In this document: one piece after another, positions 21,802 through 33,613 of the stretch
How the letters are laid out: each line of letters opens with the position of its first letter
How positions within the stretch are numbered: position 1 is the stretch's first letter
Source: Gnetum montanum
Lineage: Eukaryota > Streptophyta > Gnetopsida > Gnetales > Gnetaceae
Assembly: GCA_015680685.1 (NCBI GenBank)
Contig: MNCI01017969.1
Coordinates: 305,628 to 364,779, forward strand
Direction: 5' to 3'
Length of the DNA: 59,152 nucleotides
Made by a program: the position numbers and the translations under genes
Notes under the pieces: model-generated
What the model saw: only the letters and a program-made list of their open reading frames with translations
Database searches by the model: none
What the model was told of the DNA's origin: nothing

Positions 21802-23876
21802 ACTCCAAAATTTTCAACATTATTCATTTATTAATTCTAGCCATGTTCAAAGGTTTAGTCATGGGGTGTATCCTCCATTCTAATAAGCAGAATTAGTAAA
21901 TGTTTTTCCTTTTCTTTGATTTTACAATTTTTTGTTTTCTAGTTTTTCATTTTTAATTTGTCATTTTATCTTTTTGAGGGTAATCTCATCGGTGAATAAA
22001 ATACTCATGTGAATTGTCAGTTAAGATGTTTTTCTATGCTATCGAGTCACAAGTGACTAATTATTTGGACATGAGCTCACAACATCCACCCACCCATTCC
22101 ATTAATAAGAGGCTCTACTCTAGGTATGATGTTATTCTTGTCAAAACTTAAAAGTAACTTTGTACTCATTATGCCCAGAGCAAAGAATGATGGACTAAGT
22201 GGGAATGGCTAGGATGTGATATCAACGGGACTTGTGGATTCTCTTTGGTGACATCTGTGTGTGCTATCATGCAGCTCAGTTGTACCATAATCATTGTAGA
22301 TCTAACAAAAAGTTGAAGTAAGAGTAATAAAGGAACTCCATAAAAAACTTAATGCTATTCTTGGGGTCCCACTGGAAAGACATTCGTGAAGGTTGGTAGC
22401 TTTTCCAGTTCACTATTGGAAAAGAAAAAGTGCTAAAGTGGCTAAAAGAAGAAAAGAAGAAAAGAAAAGAAACACAACAAAGAAAATATCAGAGAAGAAC
22501 ATGCCACTGAGAAACTTAAAACACTTCTCCCTTGGACAAAATGCTAAGTGATTGTATGCCTTGCTGTCATGATGCTCTTATGATTGTCCATCATTGGGAT
22601 AAAACAATGTGATGTCACTAATCAAAGGCATCAACTTGGTATTGATTTTGGAGTGAAAGGCTAATGATACATTAATCATGCTCCATAATTAGGATTCATT
22701 ATGTCTAAGGTCAGTCACCTCACATCTCAATCTTTGTACTCCCTTCTACGATTCATCTCACCTCACTATCCAATTATTTCTAAATTGTGTCTTGTGTGGC
22801 ATAGAACTCATGTCTCATCACGATGGTATTTAACATATGTGTGTTTTGTTGCACTGGTGCAGATTTCATTTAACCCTTTTAGTACCTACGAAGCTTTTAA
22901 GGTGTGGTTACGTAAGGGCATGATAGGTAGGAACCTACTTTCGGGAGGACCCACTTATGTAACCTTTGTAATTTTCACTCATTGCACACCACCACATCAT
23001 CTTATATCCTCTAAGTACTGAATTTGTAACATTATCCTTTCCTTTATCATCATTTTTTATCCAAACCATTCCTTTGTACTGTTGCATGTCCTTTTTCCTC
23101 CATTTATGAACTTCATTGTAAAATTCCACTTCATTACACTTTTGGTGCCTTTAGGTCTCTTCAACATCACCCTAGATCTTTTAAATTAACCTTAAATCCT
23201 TCATTTTTGGCCTTGGAAATTTCAAAAATTTATCAATTTTTCCAAGTACCCTATTTCAGAAGGGACATGATATCGGGTATCTAATATCAGGTCTAACACA
23301 ATATCGGGTCTACGCTAGCAAGTATGTGATATCACATCTACAAAATTTATATATATGGACCCCCCACCCCCATGCACATCAACATCATTTTTCACTATTC
23401 ATGCAAGGGGAGTTGTTGCAATTTCCTTTCATGAATTTTCAAGCTTGCACACCTATCATTCAAACATCAATATCTTGCTCATTAATGCTCTAATTCTCAT
23501 TCCGATCAAACCTGCTTAAACCCAAAGTGTTTAACTTAGTCGTGGAGGAAGGGTATGTTCCAAGTTGCATGTAGTTTTTTCAAAATTCATCATTTCTTGA
23601 AGGATATTATAATGGGTAAGTGACCTTAAGAAATGCTAAAAATGTATGCCAAATTAATTATTTCTTCACCTAGATCATGAAAATTATTTTTTGGAGTCAC
23701 CTAATTAAATTGGGCCTAATATCAAAACTTTTAGGGAAATTTTCATAAAAATTTATAACTTTGAAATCACACTAGGTAAAAAATAAATTTATTAAAGGTA
23801 ATGAGTAAGGTATAAATGAAATTTTATAAATGACCTTACTATCAATTGATCATGTGTGATTACAAATAGCCCCTAA
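21802..23876 (+). other. Element D spacer between gag and extra ORF
   Basis: The block CACAACATCCACCCACCCATTCC near 22080 matches the spacers of B (8140) and C (36950), showing that the join to gag removed pol but kept the spacer. Apart from short non-conserved open frames it holds the internal promoter-like block at 23265-23357. Confidence 0.65.
23265..23357 (+). promoter_or_regulatory. Internal promoter-like block of element D
   Basis: ACATGATATCGGGTA (23265), CTAATATCAGGT, ACAATATCGGGTCT and GTGATATCAC (23326-23335) repeat the words of D's own U3. TTATATATAT (23347 on) follows at the same short distance as the TATA box in the LTR. The extra ORF starts about 520 bases downstream. Confidence 0.6.
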
Positions 23877-26651
23877 ATGAAGACAACAAGGAGGACCCTC
23901 TCAGGGTGCATCCAAATGGACAAGGAGAGGTAGAGGCCAAGTGTCCACTGAAGAACATGTAGAGTAGGAGGCACAATCATTCATCATTCATCAGGAAACT
24001 CCTATTACTGTGCAATCTGGGCATGCTGAAGGTGGAGATAGCAGGGCACCTAAACAAGGACAATATCTCACGTTGTCTTTGGAATGTGTTCAGGTAATTC
24101 AAAAATGGTTCACATTAGTAGCAATGATTGTGGAACTCAATTTTGGATCTTTTATTGAGTTTTCCCTTGAGTCTGTCAGAGATCAACTTAAAGGGTCTCC
24201 ACTGTGGCCTGTTCTCTCAAAGAGTGATGATTAGTACTTGGGGGAGATGTACCAATTTTGGCACAACAAGGAAGAAGGCATCACCATTGATATTAGTGGG
24301 ATTTCTATTGACTTCTCTACTAAGGCCATTTCAAAAGTTTTGAACCTTCCAAACACAGGGCCCAAGGTTGCTCACCTGTCCACTCACTCTGATGGTAATG
24401 TGTAAAAAATATGGCTAAAAAGGACATATAATAAGGAGGATAAAACATAGGGAGAGATCACACTTGAAGAGAGGATCTATTTTAAAATTCACATATCACA
24501 TTTTCCCAAAAAAAGGACTAAATATGATTTTCACCTATGTGGCTAAAGGAAGTACCATCCTGATGGACAAGGTTGATGCCAACCTACCCCATCTATATTT
24601 CACTAAAATTTTAAGGTAGTTTGAAGAATGTAAGATAGGGAAGTTCACATTTCCTTTTTCCTACATAATCAAGAAGCTATGGTGATGTGCTGGAATTTTT
24701 GGGTACACCAATGACATCCCCAAAAAGGCTCAAAATGCCTCATTTATGGAATTGCTAAATCCATAGTACCAAGAAAGGATGCTGGTGAGACATTGGAGCC
24801 TAAGCAAGAATAGATGGTTGGGTCCACTGCACCTCAAACAACTAGACCCAACCAACTTCCAGACCCAAGGCACTATCAACAATAGGAGGCGAGGCCTAGC
24901 ACACAACCCACAGACCAACAAGACCAACTACCATCGCCACCATAAGACTATTGACCATCGATGAGCAATCTCTGGCCATCACTAAATCGGTCAGTTGGGA
25001 AAGCCATGATGAGGCAAATCTCTTAAAGATCATTAATGATGTCGTACAACCCATAGTCTCAATTGATTATGCATGAGGCAAGGTTCTCATTCAAATAGGA
25101 GAAGGGGAATCACAGTGGTAATAATAGATCTTGGGTAATGTTACATCTTTTCAAGTGCAATTAGAAATTGGTAAGGATGCCACAGTAGTGGTTATGCAAC
25201 ACCAGGATGTATCAGGAGTAGTAGAAGTGGTTACAGATCACATCAAAGAATTGTTCAATGTTCTTGTTGTGCCACTGGTAGATTTTATAGGAGCACATGA
25301 CACTCAAACCTTTGTTGATCTCTCAATGACTCTTGAGGATGTTTTGGATTGATTGCTGCAAATAGGACAAGTGATGATATCCTTGTTTGACATCCCTCAA
25401 GATGTCACAGCAGCACAGTCAAACCTCATCTCTATAAAAGGGAAGTTGGTCATGGCAAAGGTTAGGGTTGAACATGTGGAGGGGGATTTTAAAAGACTCC
25501 AAGAGAAGTTCGTTGTCCTGTAAGCTGCACAGCAGGATCCATCCCAATTCATCCCTATAGACTAGCTAGAGTCATTTTGGATGGAGTAAATAAATAAATT
25601 ATTGGAAGAGAATAAAAGAAGAGTAGGGAAAAAGAGAAAGCTGATTAGGATGATTCAAAGACATAAGTCAAATGTATGCATATGCCAAAGCACTCAAAGC
25701 CTTACAAGAAGAAAATAAACACCTCATCACTGAAAATCTCTGATTGACTACAGTAGAAAAACAAAAGAATGTTCTTGAGGAAAATTTTCAGCAATTTTGA
25801 GAATAATTAATAAGGGTCAACCAAGATATGAATTGCTTGACCAAAGAGAATAGAACCCTCGCTATGGAGGAGGTACGGGAAATCCATCAGAAGATGACAA
25901 TTGAAATAAGCACATGGCAGAATGAGGCCAAGCAACTTGAGAAGCTCAAGAAGCATTTCAGAGATCAAGTGGGGATGTACAAGAAAGTTATTGGGAAAGA
26001 AATATAGATGGCCAAAGCCCATATCAATACTCTTAGTGCTTAAAATACTAATTGATGAGCCATATAGGATACCTATGCCTTTTCCCACCAAGTAGAACTA
26101 AAAAGCCAGAACCTATATATACAAGATCCTACTAAGTACATGGACTTGGCAAACCTGTGGTATGCCAACTTAGCCATGTTGACAGCAAGATGTCTAAGGA
26201 TAGAATTGGAGAAGTAGGTAGTAGCCACCTATGCCAAATATGAAATAAAATTTATTGAATAGAATAAGATGCTATAGAAATTAGAAGTAGAAAATTCTAA
26301 ATTATAGGTGGTCAAGACCAGCTACCAAGGGTAGAAAGATGTCATGATGGATTTGGCTTAATGCTCACAGATTACTAGGAATGCAGAGATAAAACTAGAG
26401 CCTATGAAGAGGAATGATGGTTGTTTGTGGCTTGGTATGTCAAGGCTAATAAGATGTTCCCGCAAATTTCATGCCCATGGGAGGTGCCAACTCCACCAAA
26501 TATTGGAACATTAGCATGGACAACACATGATCCCCAAACCAGAGAGGAAAACCTTTAGGCACTCCTTCAAAGACATCCATTTCCAATGCCTGAAGCACAA
26601 GATAAGGGGAGGAGACCCATGGAGGATCCACCACCACCAGGAATCACATGA
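23877..26651 (+). pseudogene. Element D extra (env-position) ORF, coiled-coil protein, decayed
   Basis: About 925 codons. After a basic Gln/Gly-rich start, the conserved domain shows YLGEMYQFWHN, DISGISIDFSTKAISKVLNL and FSYIIKKL, matching B and C domain blocks. Then comes a Gln/Pro-rich linker (24780-24960) and a long charged coiled coil (about 25450-26400). The end, PPPPGIT then TGA, parallels PPRTI of B. The first codons need a one-base frameshift. Stops are mostly TAG and TGA. That D keeps this ORF while losing pol suggests the ORF mattered to D's own propagation, but that is inference. Confidence 0.68.
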
Positions 26652-26839
26652 ATTCTAGAAATTTTGTATTTTATACTTTGTGTTTGTGTCCTAATTTTAT
26701 TTTGTTTAATTTCACACTGTAACATGAAGTAATCCATAGTTAGTTAATAATCCCATACCTATCCACTATATAATCAAGGAACTTTTTCTCATTTTGATTA
26801 TTTGACTTGAGGAGGAGTTGTTATTCAATTGTGATGGTA

Positions 26840-27709
26840 TGATGAATCATGGTTTGTGAGGCCCCAATATCGGATCCTCAATATCGGGTACATGATATCG
26901 CTGCCTAGATAATGATATTGAATACATGATATCACGATTCTTGTGCAAGCCTATAAATATAGCGTTCAAGTGTATAGGAAAGGAGTCAGTTGGAAAGTCT
27001 TAGGGTAGAGTCTTTCTATCAGTTTTCAGTTAATTTTTAGTTCCTTCCCCAATGCATGCCCATAGTGTGATGATTGTAATTGTACAAAACCTTTGTTCAA
27101 GTGTGATGTACTTGGACATGCATACAACCAACAATAAAGATTGAGATTACTTCATCATTACACCATTCACTTAGCTTTCAATTTTTTAATTGTTGATTAT
27201 CATTTATTGTTTTCTTAGTTAATATTTCTTTTATCATCATTTACTATTTCTGTTGTTAAATGCGAAATGAGTACATCTTAATTACAAACATTTTAAGTGT
27301 ACTTACTTGATAACCCAGTAGCATATCTATTAGTGCTTTGATTCATGTGTGCTTGGTAATCCCAGAAGTAGTACATGAAGTCCAAGATGCATACGGATGA
27401 TTAAGGATAGATGCTCATCACACTTAGGCTAGTTTAGATTTTTTTTTTCATGTTACTTATTAGGTGAAATCAAGATTATTTTTCATTGTCTCTAGAAGTA
27501 TCCTAGTGTTAGGAATCACATCATACACCTCACGCTGGACTAAACCATACATGACAAAGAAATTACTAGTCCAAGTGGGAAAATAGTGAACTATGATCAA
27601 CATGTAACTATCTAGGTGCCACAACTAGTTCATCTGCAAAGTTTGATTGGATTGTGCATACACGCGCGTATTCGTATGGTTGAGCATAGGGATACCTCAC
27701 CACTCATTA
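26840..27709 (+). repeat. 3' LTR of element D
   Basis: It starts TGATGAATCATGG after GTGATGGTA and ends CCACTCATTA, 870 bp. It is the complete LTR of this element and carries the ATATCGGGT-type U3 words and a TATA box (TATAAATATAG near 26952). Confidence 0.83.
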
Positions 27710-27714
27710 ATGGG

Positions 27715-29060
27715 ATAGCTAGGAGGAAACTAAGGCACCCATCATACAGTGGATAGTGGAGGCACATTAATAGAGGTGGTTTCTTGTGGAGCTAAATGTT
27801 GAAGAGTGCTTCCCACAAAGGTATCTAGCTCATGTTCTACTTTGACTTTTACTTGTTCCTCCTAGTGTCCATCCAAGCTAAGCTCCTTACTCCACTCATC
27901 AACATCTATGAGTAGTATCAACATATGTGCATAGAAGTTAGTTAGAGGAATTTTTTCATATGGTGATGGAATGTATTCTTTTCCATTCTAGTGTATAATT
28001 TCAAACTAATGTTTAGTGTCACACTTGAAACATGGTATGAGTAGCTCAACTTTTATTTTGGCAAAGGAAATTATAAAATTCCTCATTAATCACAACGAAT
28101 TATGGGTTCTTGCCCCTTTGCCTAAGTAATTATCTTTTCTCTATAACCACCAAATACTATGGATCATAGACATGAATTGCATCTTGACTTGAGGCCATAT
28201 AAGTGAGGTTAAGTGGTAATATAGTAAATTTATAAAAAGGCATTAACTGGGTATTTAGCTAGGTTGTGAACTAAAAGTTTTAGCAAGTGAAATTGCTTAG
28301 TGTATAAAATATTTTGCCTATGGAATATGGTGGAAACTCCAACTACAAGAGTAGTGTAGATGGCAATGGCAATGTTGTACACTACACTAGTAAAAATTAA
28401 TTAATTGATTTTTAAAAAAACAATTTATGGCTTAGAACCTAGGGTAATGGCTACAAAGAAAATTTATTGTAAAAATGTTTCACAAAGGTTACTAGTTTTT
28501 ATGCTGGGTTTGGGTGACCCTCAAATCACAACCTAGAGTGCTAGAAATACCCTAGGCCTCAGGATAAGTGCAAAAAAAAAGTTTTGAAAAACTTTTAAGT
28601 GAAAAGATAGTGGATTTTTGCACTAAGCTTTAGAGAAGCCCAAAGGTAAAAAAAATTTTAAAAATATGCAAACTGTAGGTTACGACAATTTTTAAGCTAG
28701 GCCTTCAAAAAGTTTAGTAGTTGTTGTGAAAATGGTAGGTTAACCAAACCTACTACAATTTATACATTGGACATGGAGATGCTTATCACTCAACATAAAA
28801 ATAAAATAAATTACTAATAGGCTATGATTTTTATGCTATGTTTTTGTAAAAAGGTACAAAATCAATTTTTTATGTTAAACAAGAAATAAAAGTAGGTTGT
28901 AGGACAACATTAGCTTTGGAAAAAACCAACATACAATTACAAAGTACCAAGGCTAGTTTGTCTTCGAGGAGAAATCGAAAGCAAAATTCGAAAGTTTCAT
29001 CTCAAATGTAAGCACACAATGGTCAAAATCAATGAACTAGAAAATTTAGAATAGGATTGG
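27715..29060 (-). pseudogene. gag: Element G leader and gag N-terminal region, decayed
   Basis: It continues G gag beyond the D insertion. On the minus strand the segment around 27830-28020 aligns with E gag at 57800-58000 (Glu-rich acidic stretch). Upstream parts (28100-29060) would be gag start and leader but are too decayed to read. Confidence 0.5.
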
Positions 29061-29078
29061 GTGAAGAATTTGGATCAA

Positions 29079-29097
29079 GGCCCTCCTTCTAATGCTA
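29079..29097 (-). promoter_or_regulatory. Primer binding site of element G (decayed)
   Basis: CCCTCCTTCTAATGCTAG on the plus strand matches CCCTCCTTCTAGCGCCAG at the same place in E and lies 6 bases from the LTR end. It lets the G 5' border be placed. Confidence 0.55.
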
Positions 29098-29102
29098 GAA
29101 AC

Positions 29103-29287
29103 TATAATGCCTTAGAAATTCAATGCTGGAAGGCTGAAGATTTTAGAGCAAAATAACTTAGCTTCAAATCCCATGGGCCTTTGAGAAAAGAATTTGAAGC
29201 ACCTTGGACAATCTTGTCAATCACTTAGGAACTTAAGATTTGTAAAATAATGTGATTAAATAAAATTGTAATAGATCTAGAAGTAGA
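29103..29287 (-). repeat. 5' LTR of element G, U5 part
   Basis: It reads TATAATGCC at the end next to the PBS, then the conserved GGACAATCTTGTCAATCACT block. It is interrupted at 29287 by element C; the rest continues at 42517. Confidence 0.7.
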
Positions 29288-29997
29288 TGATGAGTGACAA
29301 GGTACCCCTACACACCCCATATAAATCACAAAGCATTCATGCATGATCCAATTGAATTTCATGGATTCTATAGTTTTCGGTGCATTGGTCTTCTAGGAAG
29401 TGAACCTTGTCCTAACGGTCATTCATTGTCTTCCCAATTATACATGTGAAGCTCAAGGGTATGGTTTAAGTGTAATTGAGACACATGATTTTTATTCTTT
29501 TATGTTTTATGGTTTTGATTCTTAAAATAAATAGGATAAGAGTGAAGTAATTTAATGTCTAATTTAATTGAATGGGCTAACTATTGTTTAACTAGTCCTA
29601 ACATAAGTATCCATTCCCACTTGTTGTATACATCCTAAACACATATAATGTTGTTGGGTTACCAAGTGTTCAGTGCTACTAGGATTACCAAACATCATAC
29701 ACATGATCGAAGCAGTTGTACTTATCTCACTTAATCACTTAATTAATTAATTAATATTTAGATTATCTCACTTAATCACTTAATTAGCTTAATTACTGAG
29801 GAATGTTGAATAAATAAGTAAAAAAATTAATGCATCAATAAAACATTTAAACTATCAAGAATGCTACAAGGTTTATCAAGAAGCTCATCTTTATTGTCAC
29901 ACATACTATGGTGCTTAGATATAACAATGCTTGAATAAAGATCTGTACACTCAATGACACTGTTGCAGGCACTCAGGAAAATATTCTAAATTTTCAA
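29288..29997 (-). repeat. Inverted R-U5 part of an element C LTR
   Basis: The reverse complement matches the R-U5 part of the 3' LTR (about 41785-42516), including the TTAAGCTAATTAAGTGATTA block and the CTCATCA end. No U3 is present. It abuts the forward R-U5 head to head at about 29997. Confidence 0.85.
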
Positions 29998-30646
29998 TAG
30001 TAGTAGCCTAACTCTTGTAGTTTTTGCATTTGAAAGTTAGAATATTTTCTTGAATGCTAATAGCAAGAGTCATTAAGTGTACGGATCTTTATTCAAGCAC
30101 TGTTGTACCTTAGCACAATAGTGTGTGTAGCAATAAATATGAGATTCTTGATAAACCTTGTAGCATTTTAGATAGTTTAAATTTTTTATTCATGCATTTA
30201 ATGTTTTTAGTTATTTATTCAATGTTCCTTAGGAATTAAGCTAATTAAGTGATTAAGTGAGATAAGCTAAATAGTAATTAAGTAAACACATAAGTACAAC
30301 TGCTTCGAGCATGCGTATGATATTTGATAATCCCAGAAGTGCTTAAAGCTTGGTAACCTAGCAACATTATATGTGTTTAGGATGTGTATGGCAAGTGGGA
30401 CTAGATACTTATGATAGGACTAGTTAAATAATAGTTAGCCCATTAGATTAAAGTAGACATTAAAGTATTTTACTCTTATCCTATTTATTTTAAGCATCAA
30501 AATCATACAACATAAAAGAATAAAAATCATGTGTCTCAATTATACTTAAATTATACCCTTGAGCTTCACAAGTGTAATTGAGAAGACAACGAATAACCAT
30601 TAGGGCAAGGTTCACTGTCTAGAAGACTAGTGCATTAGAAACTATA
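29998..30646 (+). repeat. Forward R-U5 part of an element C LTR, U5 end deleted
   Basis: It starts at a position equal to about 40 bases after the TATA box of the 3' LTR, close to where transcription should start, and follows the LTR until the GAAACTATA block. The last 80 or so bases of U5 and the PBS are missing. No U3 precedes it. Confidence 0.82.
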
Positions 30647-32985
30647 TTGTAATGCCTCCCAATTGATCTGTTCCCATGATGCTACTTGAAACTCTTAAGA
30701 AGTTGTCCATCCATGATTTTTAAGAGGAGTATGTTATACATGATTTTTACTACCAAGACTACAATCCCACTAAAACACAATGTAGGAGAGATCATCACTA
30801 GGAGAGGCATCATGAGGTTACGAAGGGGAAATGGTTCACCAATCCCTTGTTCCTATTGAAACAAGACAATAATGAGGACCCTCCCTTAGGGGGCTCTAAC
30901 CATGAAATTTATCCACCCCTTATTATGGATGATGGGGGTTTGGCTCTAAATTTGCAGTCTACTATCAACAATCTAGGTTTAGAGAAAGATGGCAGTCAAG
31001 GTAGGAACTCTGATAAGCAACAAGATAATAAGAAAACTAATGAACATGGTCCTAATAGCCAAAGGGGAGTTGGCAGACACCATGGTGGTGAAAGTCCTCC
31101 CTTTTTCTCCTCTTCATCTACATCTTCTTCTTCCTCTTCTTCTAATTCTAAAAACTATTGTAGAAGGAACAACCATGATGGAGGTGAGTAGCATGACAAT
31201 AATACTAGCTGCCATGCCCATAATAATTGAAGGGGTAACAAAGGACATCATCAGTGACAACAAAATAATGATTATGATGAGAATTTGTTAGTAACTTAAA
31301 GCATGTTTAACACTGCAAAGGTAGTCAAGATCCCAACTAGGCATGTGAAAGATTGTTAGATCAAGCACTTAAGCATGAACAATATCCCAAGATTGGAGGG
31401 GAGAAATAAATCTAGTCTAAAGAACTATCTACAAGCATTTCATGATGCCTAAACCTTACAAAACATAGGGAATGATTGGTAGAAACTAAAGCTATTCCCT
31501 AGCACACTCATCAAAGAGGCAGAAAACTAGTACTAGTCCTTGAAACTAGAATCCACTTGCAGATGGAGTACCATGCTAGAACTATTTTAATGACAAATAC
31601 TAGACACACTTGAGAGTGTCTTTTGAGAAGGCAAAACCAAGGCTAGAAATAGAAAATACATGAACCCTTAGATGCCACCATGGACAGATATTATTCTCTT
31701 TTACATCGATGCCCTAGCCATGATTATTCTCAAAGGGAACAACTTTGCCACATCATAGATGGGTTTAGAGTAAAAACCAGAAGAAATCTTGGGGTTTATG
31801 CCCAAGGAAGACTATCTAAACTAAGAGCTCATTATGTACAAAGGCTAATAGAGTAAGTAGTGAAATAAGAAGGTGAGTTGTGAAAAAGGAAATGTGCAAA
31901 AGAATATAATAGAGATCCTTCCATTAGAAAAAGGGAGGTCTAATTCTATGACAAGGAGAAGTCACCACTCAATGAGGTGGTGAACAGGAAAACCTTGCCC
32001 ATCCAAAAATCTATTTATGATATTTCAACAAAGGTTGATAAACTATTGAACTCTTTGAATGAAAAATTCCAAACTACTATGAAGATCGCTGAAGAATCCA
32101 AAGAGCAAAATAGTGATGGCAACCATAGGAGGTAGAAAGAATCTGAACGTGCCTACCAAAGAGGTAAGGGCAAAGCTGTTGTAGTAGAAGAAGTTGTGGA
32201 GATAGACACTAATGATGATGTTGGTTGTGAAATTTTTCAATATAACTATTCTAAGGGATGTTGTCCTATGGTGTCATACTTACAAGAGTCTAGGGTGTAC
32301 ATGTTGAATCCTTGACTAGCATGGAGGTAAGCACTTAGATGATTATCTTATCCTCAAGGAAATGCAAGGTAGTTCCAGTAGCAACAACAAGCTTATGATC
32401 CACATGGAGCTCCACAATAATCGTATGAGCAATACTAGCAATGGCACCAACCATAGTCATGGACAATGCCACCGCCAAGATCACAGTACCCCTGTTTCTC
32501 CAAATGGGTACTATGTTCAACAACCTGTTTCTCCACAAAGCCTTGCAAGCCACACCTCATTCCAACATCACTATTGTCCTCCAAAGTATCATCAAACTCA
32601 TTCATCATTTACTCAAGGGAAGCATCCATATCCATACCATCCTCATCTATCTACAAGCATTCCTCTACCCTTAACCCATTTACCTCTTGCTCCATCCATG
32701 CAAGAGAAAATTCCCTCATAACTACAGTAATGAAATGCTATGAGGGCCATACATTTACAACCAACCTTTCAACTGAGTGGTTCAGACAATCGATCTAGGA
32801 AATGACCATTTTTCTAATCCAACAATCCTCCCAAAACCTCATAACCTAATGTGGCTATTCATCCTATATTTCCAACACCCTCATCATCTACATCAAACAC
32901 ATTCAAGAGTCATTCAAACCAAACTCCACCTCAGATTCATACTGTGATGTTAACTCATGTTGTCTCTGATTGGATCAAGGCTGGT
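30647..32985 (+). pseudogene. gag: Element C leader and gag, decayed
   Basis: A low-complexity open frame of 114 codons (30847-31191) with a Ser run is followed by the gag body: DRYYSLLHRCP, IIDGFRVKTRRNLGVYAQ and VVEEVVEIDTNDD (to about 32220). A Pro/His/Tyr-rich tail (32360-32720) is shared with D. No CCHC finger was found. Several TAG stops stand at Gln and Trp positions. Confidence 0.65.
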
Positions 32986-33450
32986 AACCTTATCATGAAA
33001 AGATTTGACCTAGGAAGTCCTCTTATTTACTTATAGATCATTGGACATGCACCATGTAAGGCTCTTCTTAGTTTTGGTTCCAATGTCAATATCATGTCCC
33101 ATGACATGTACAAGTCCTTGAACCTACCACCTCTCAAGAAGAGCAAGATTCATTTAGAATTGGTAGACTAGTCAATCACTATCCCTTTGGGATTAGTGGA
33201 GGACATTATGACTATAGTTTGTGGGTGGTCCTATCTTGCTGATTTTCTAGTGATTAAGGTAGAAAATTGTAAAGGTAACTTCCCCATTATTATGGGATGT
33301 GCATGGTTAAGCATGGTTGATTTACAAATGAGCATCAGGAACCTCTCTTTGAAAATCTCCAAGGAAAAAAAATTTGGACAACTCAAGAAGAAGCAAGTTT
33401 CATGCATTACTTACAATGATAGAAAGTGCAATTTCATGCAAAATATTTAG
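32986..33450 (+). pseudogene. pol: Element C protease, active-site Asp changed
   Basis: The protease core reads CKALLSFGSNVNIMSHDMY where the family has LxDLGAxVxxMP, so the catalytic Asp is Ser here. FPIIMGCAWLSMVD (about 33282-33323) matches the conserved ILGRPFL-like C-terminal block. It ends at TAG 33448-33450. It would normally cut the gag-pol polyprotein; this copy is inactive. Confidence 0.68.
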
Positions 33451-33613
33451 TCCATTAAAAGTGCATTCATTAAAGCATGCAATCACTATGCACATCAAAC
33501 CGATATCCAAAGGTGCCTGTGCACAGTAGCCACAAAACAAGAGGGCATCCCCTAGCTAACAACTGACTATAACAGCAACACATTATGCATGGAACCTACT
33601 GAGAGCCTAGCAA

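Larger units (their letters stand above)
19750..27709 (+). mobile_element. Element D: Athila-like element without pol
   Basis: Two LTRs (19750-20456 truncated, 26840-27709 complete) flank a gag fragment, a spacer with internal promoter-like block and the extra ORF. Protease, RT, RNase H and integrase are absent: gag-like sequence ends near 21801 and the spacer follows. Flanks ATAGG (19745-19749) and ATGGG (27710-27714) differ by one transition and fit a 5-bp target duplication inside G gag. It probably moved with proteins from a relative such as C. Confidence 0.8.

Noticed and set aside
29288-30646. Complete 5' LTR of element C in tandem with another LTR
   Set aside because: Neither arm contains U3 or a TATA box, and the left arm is inverted, so it is not a normal or tandem LTR.
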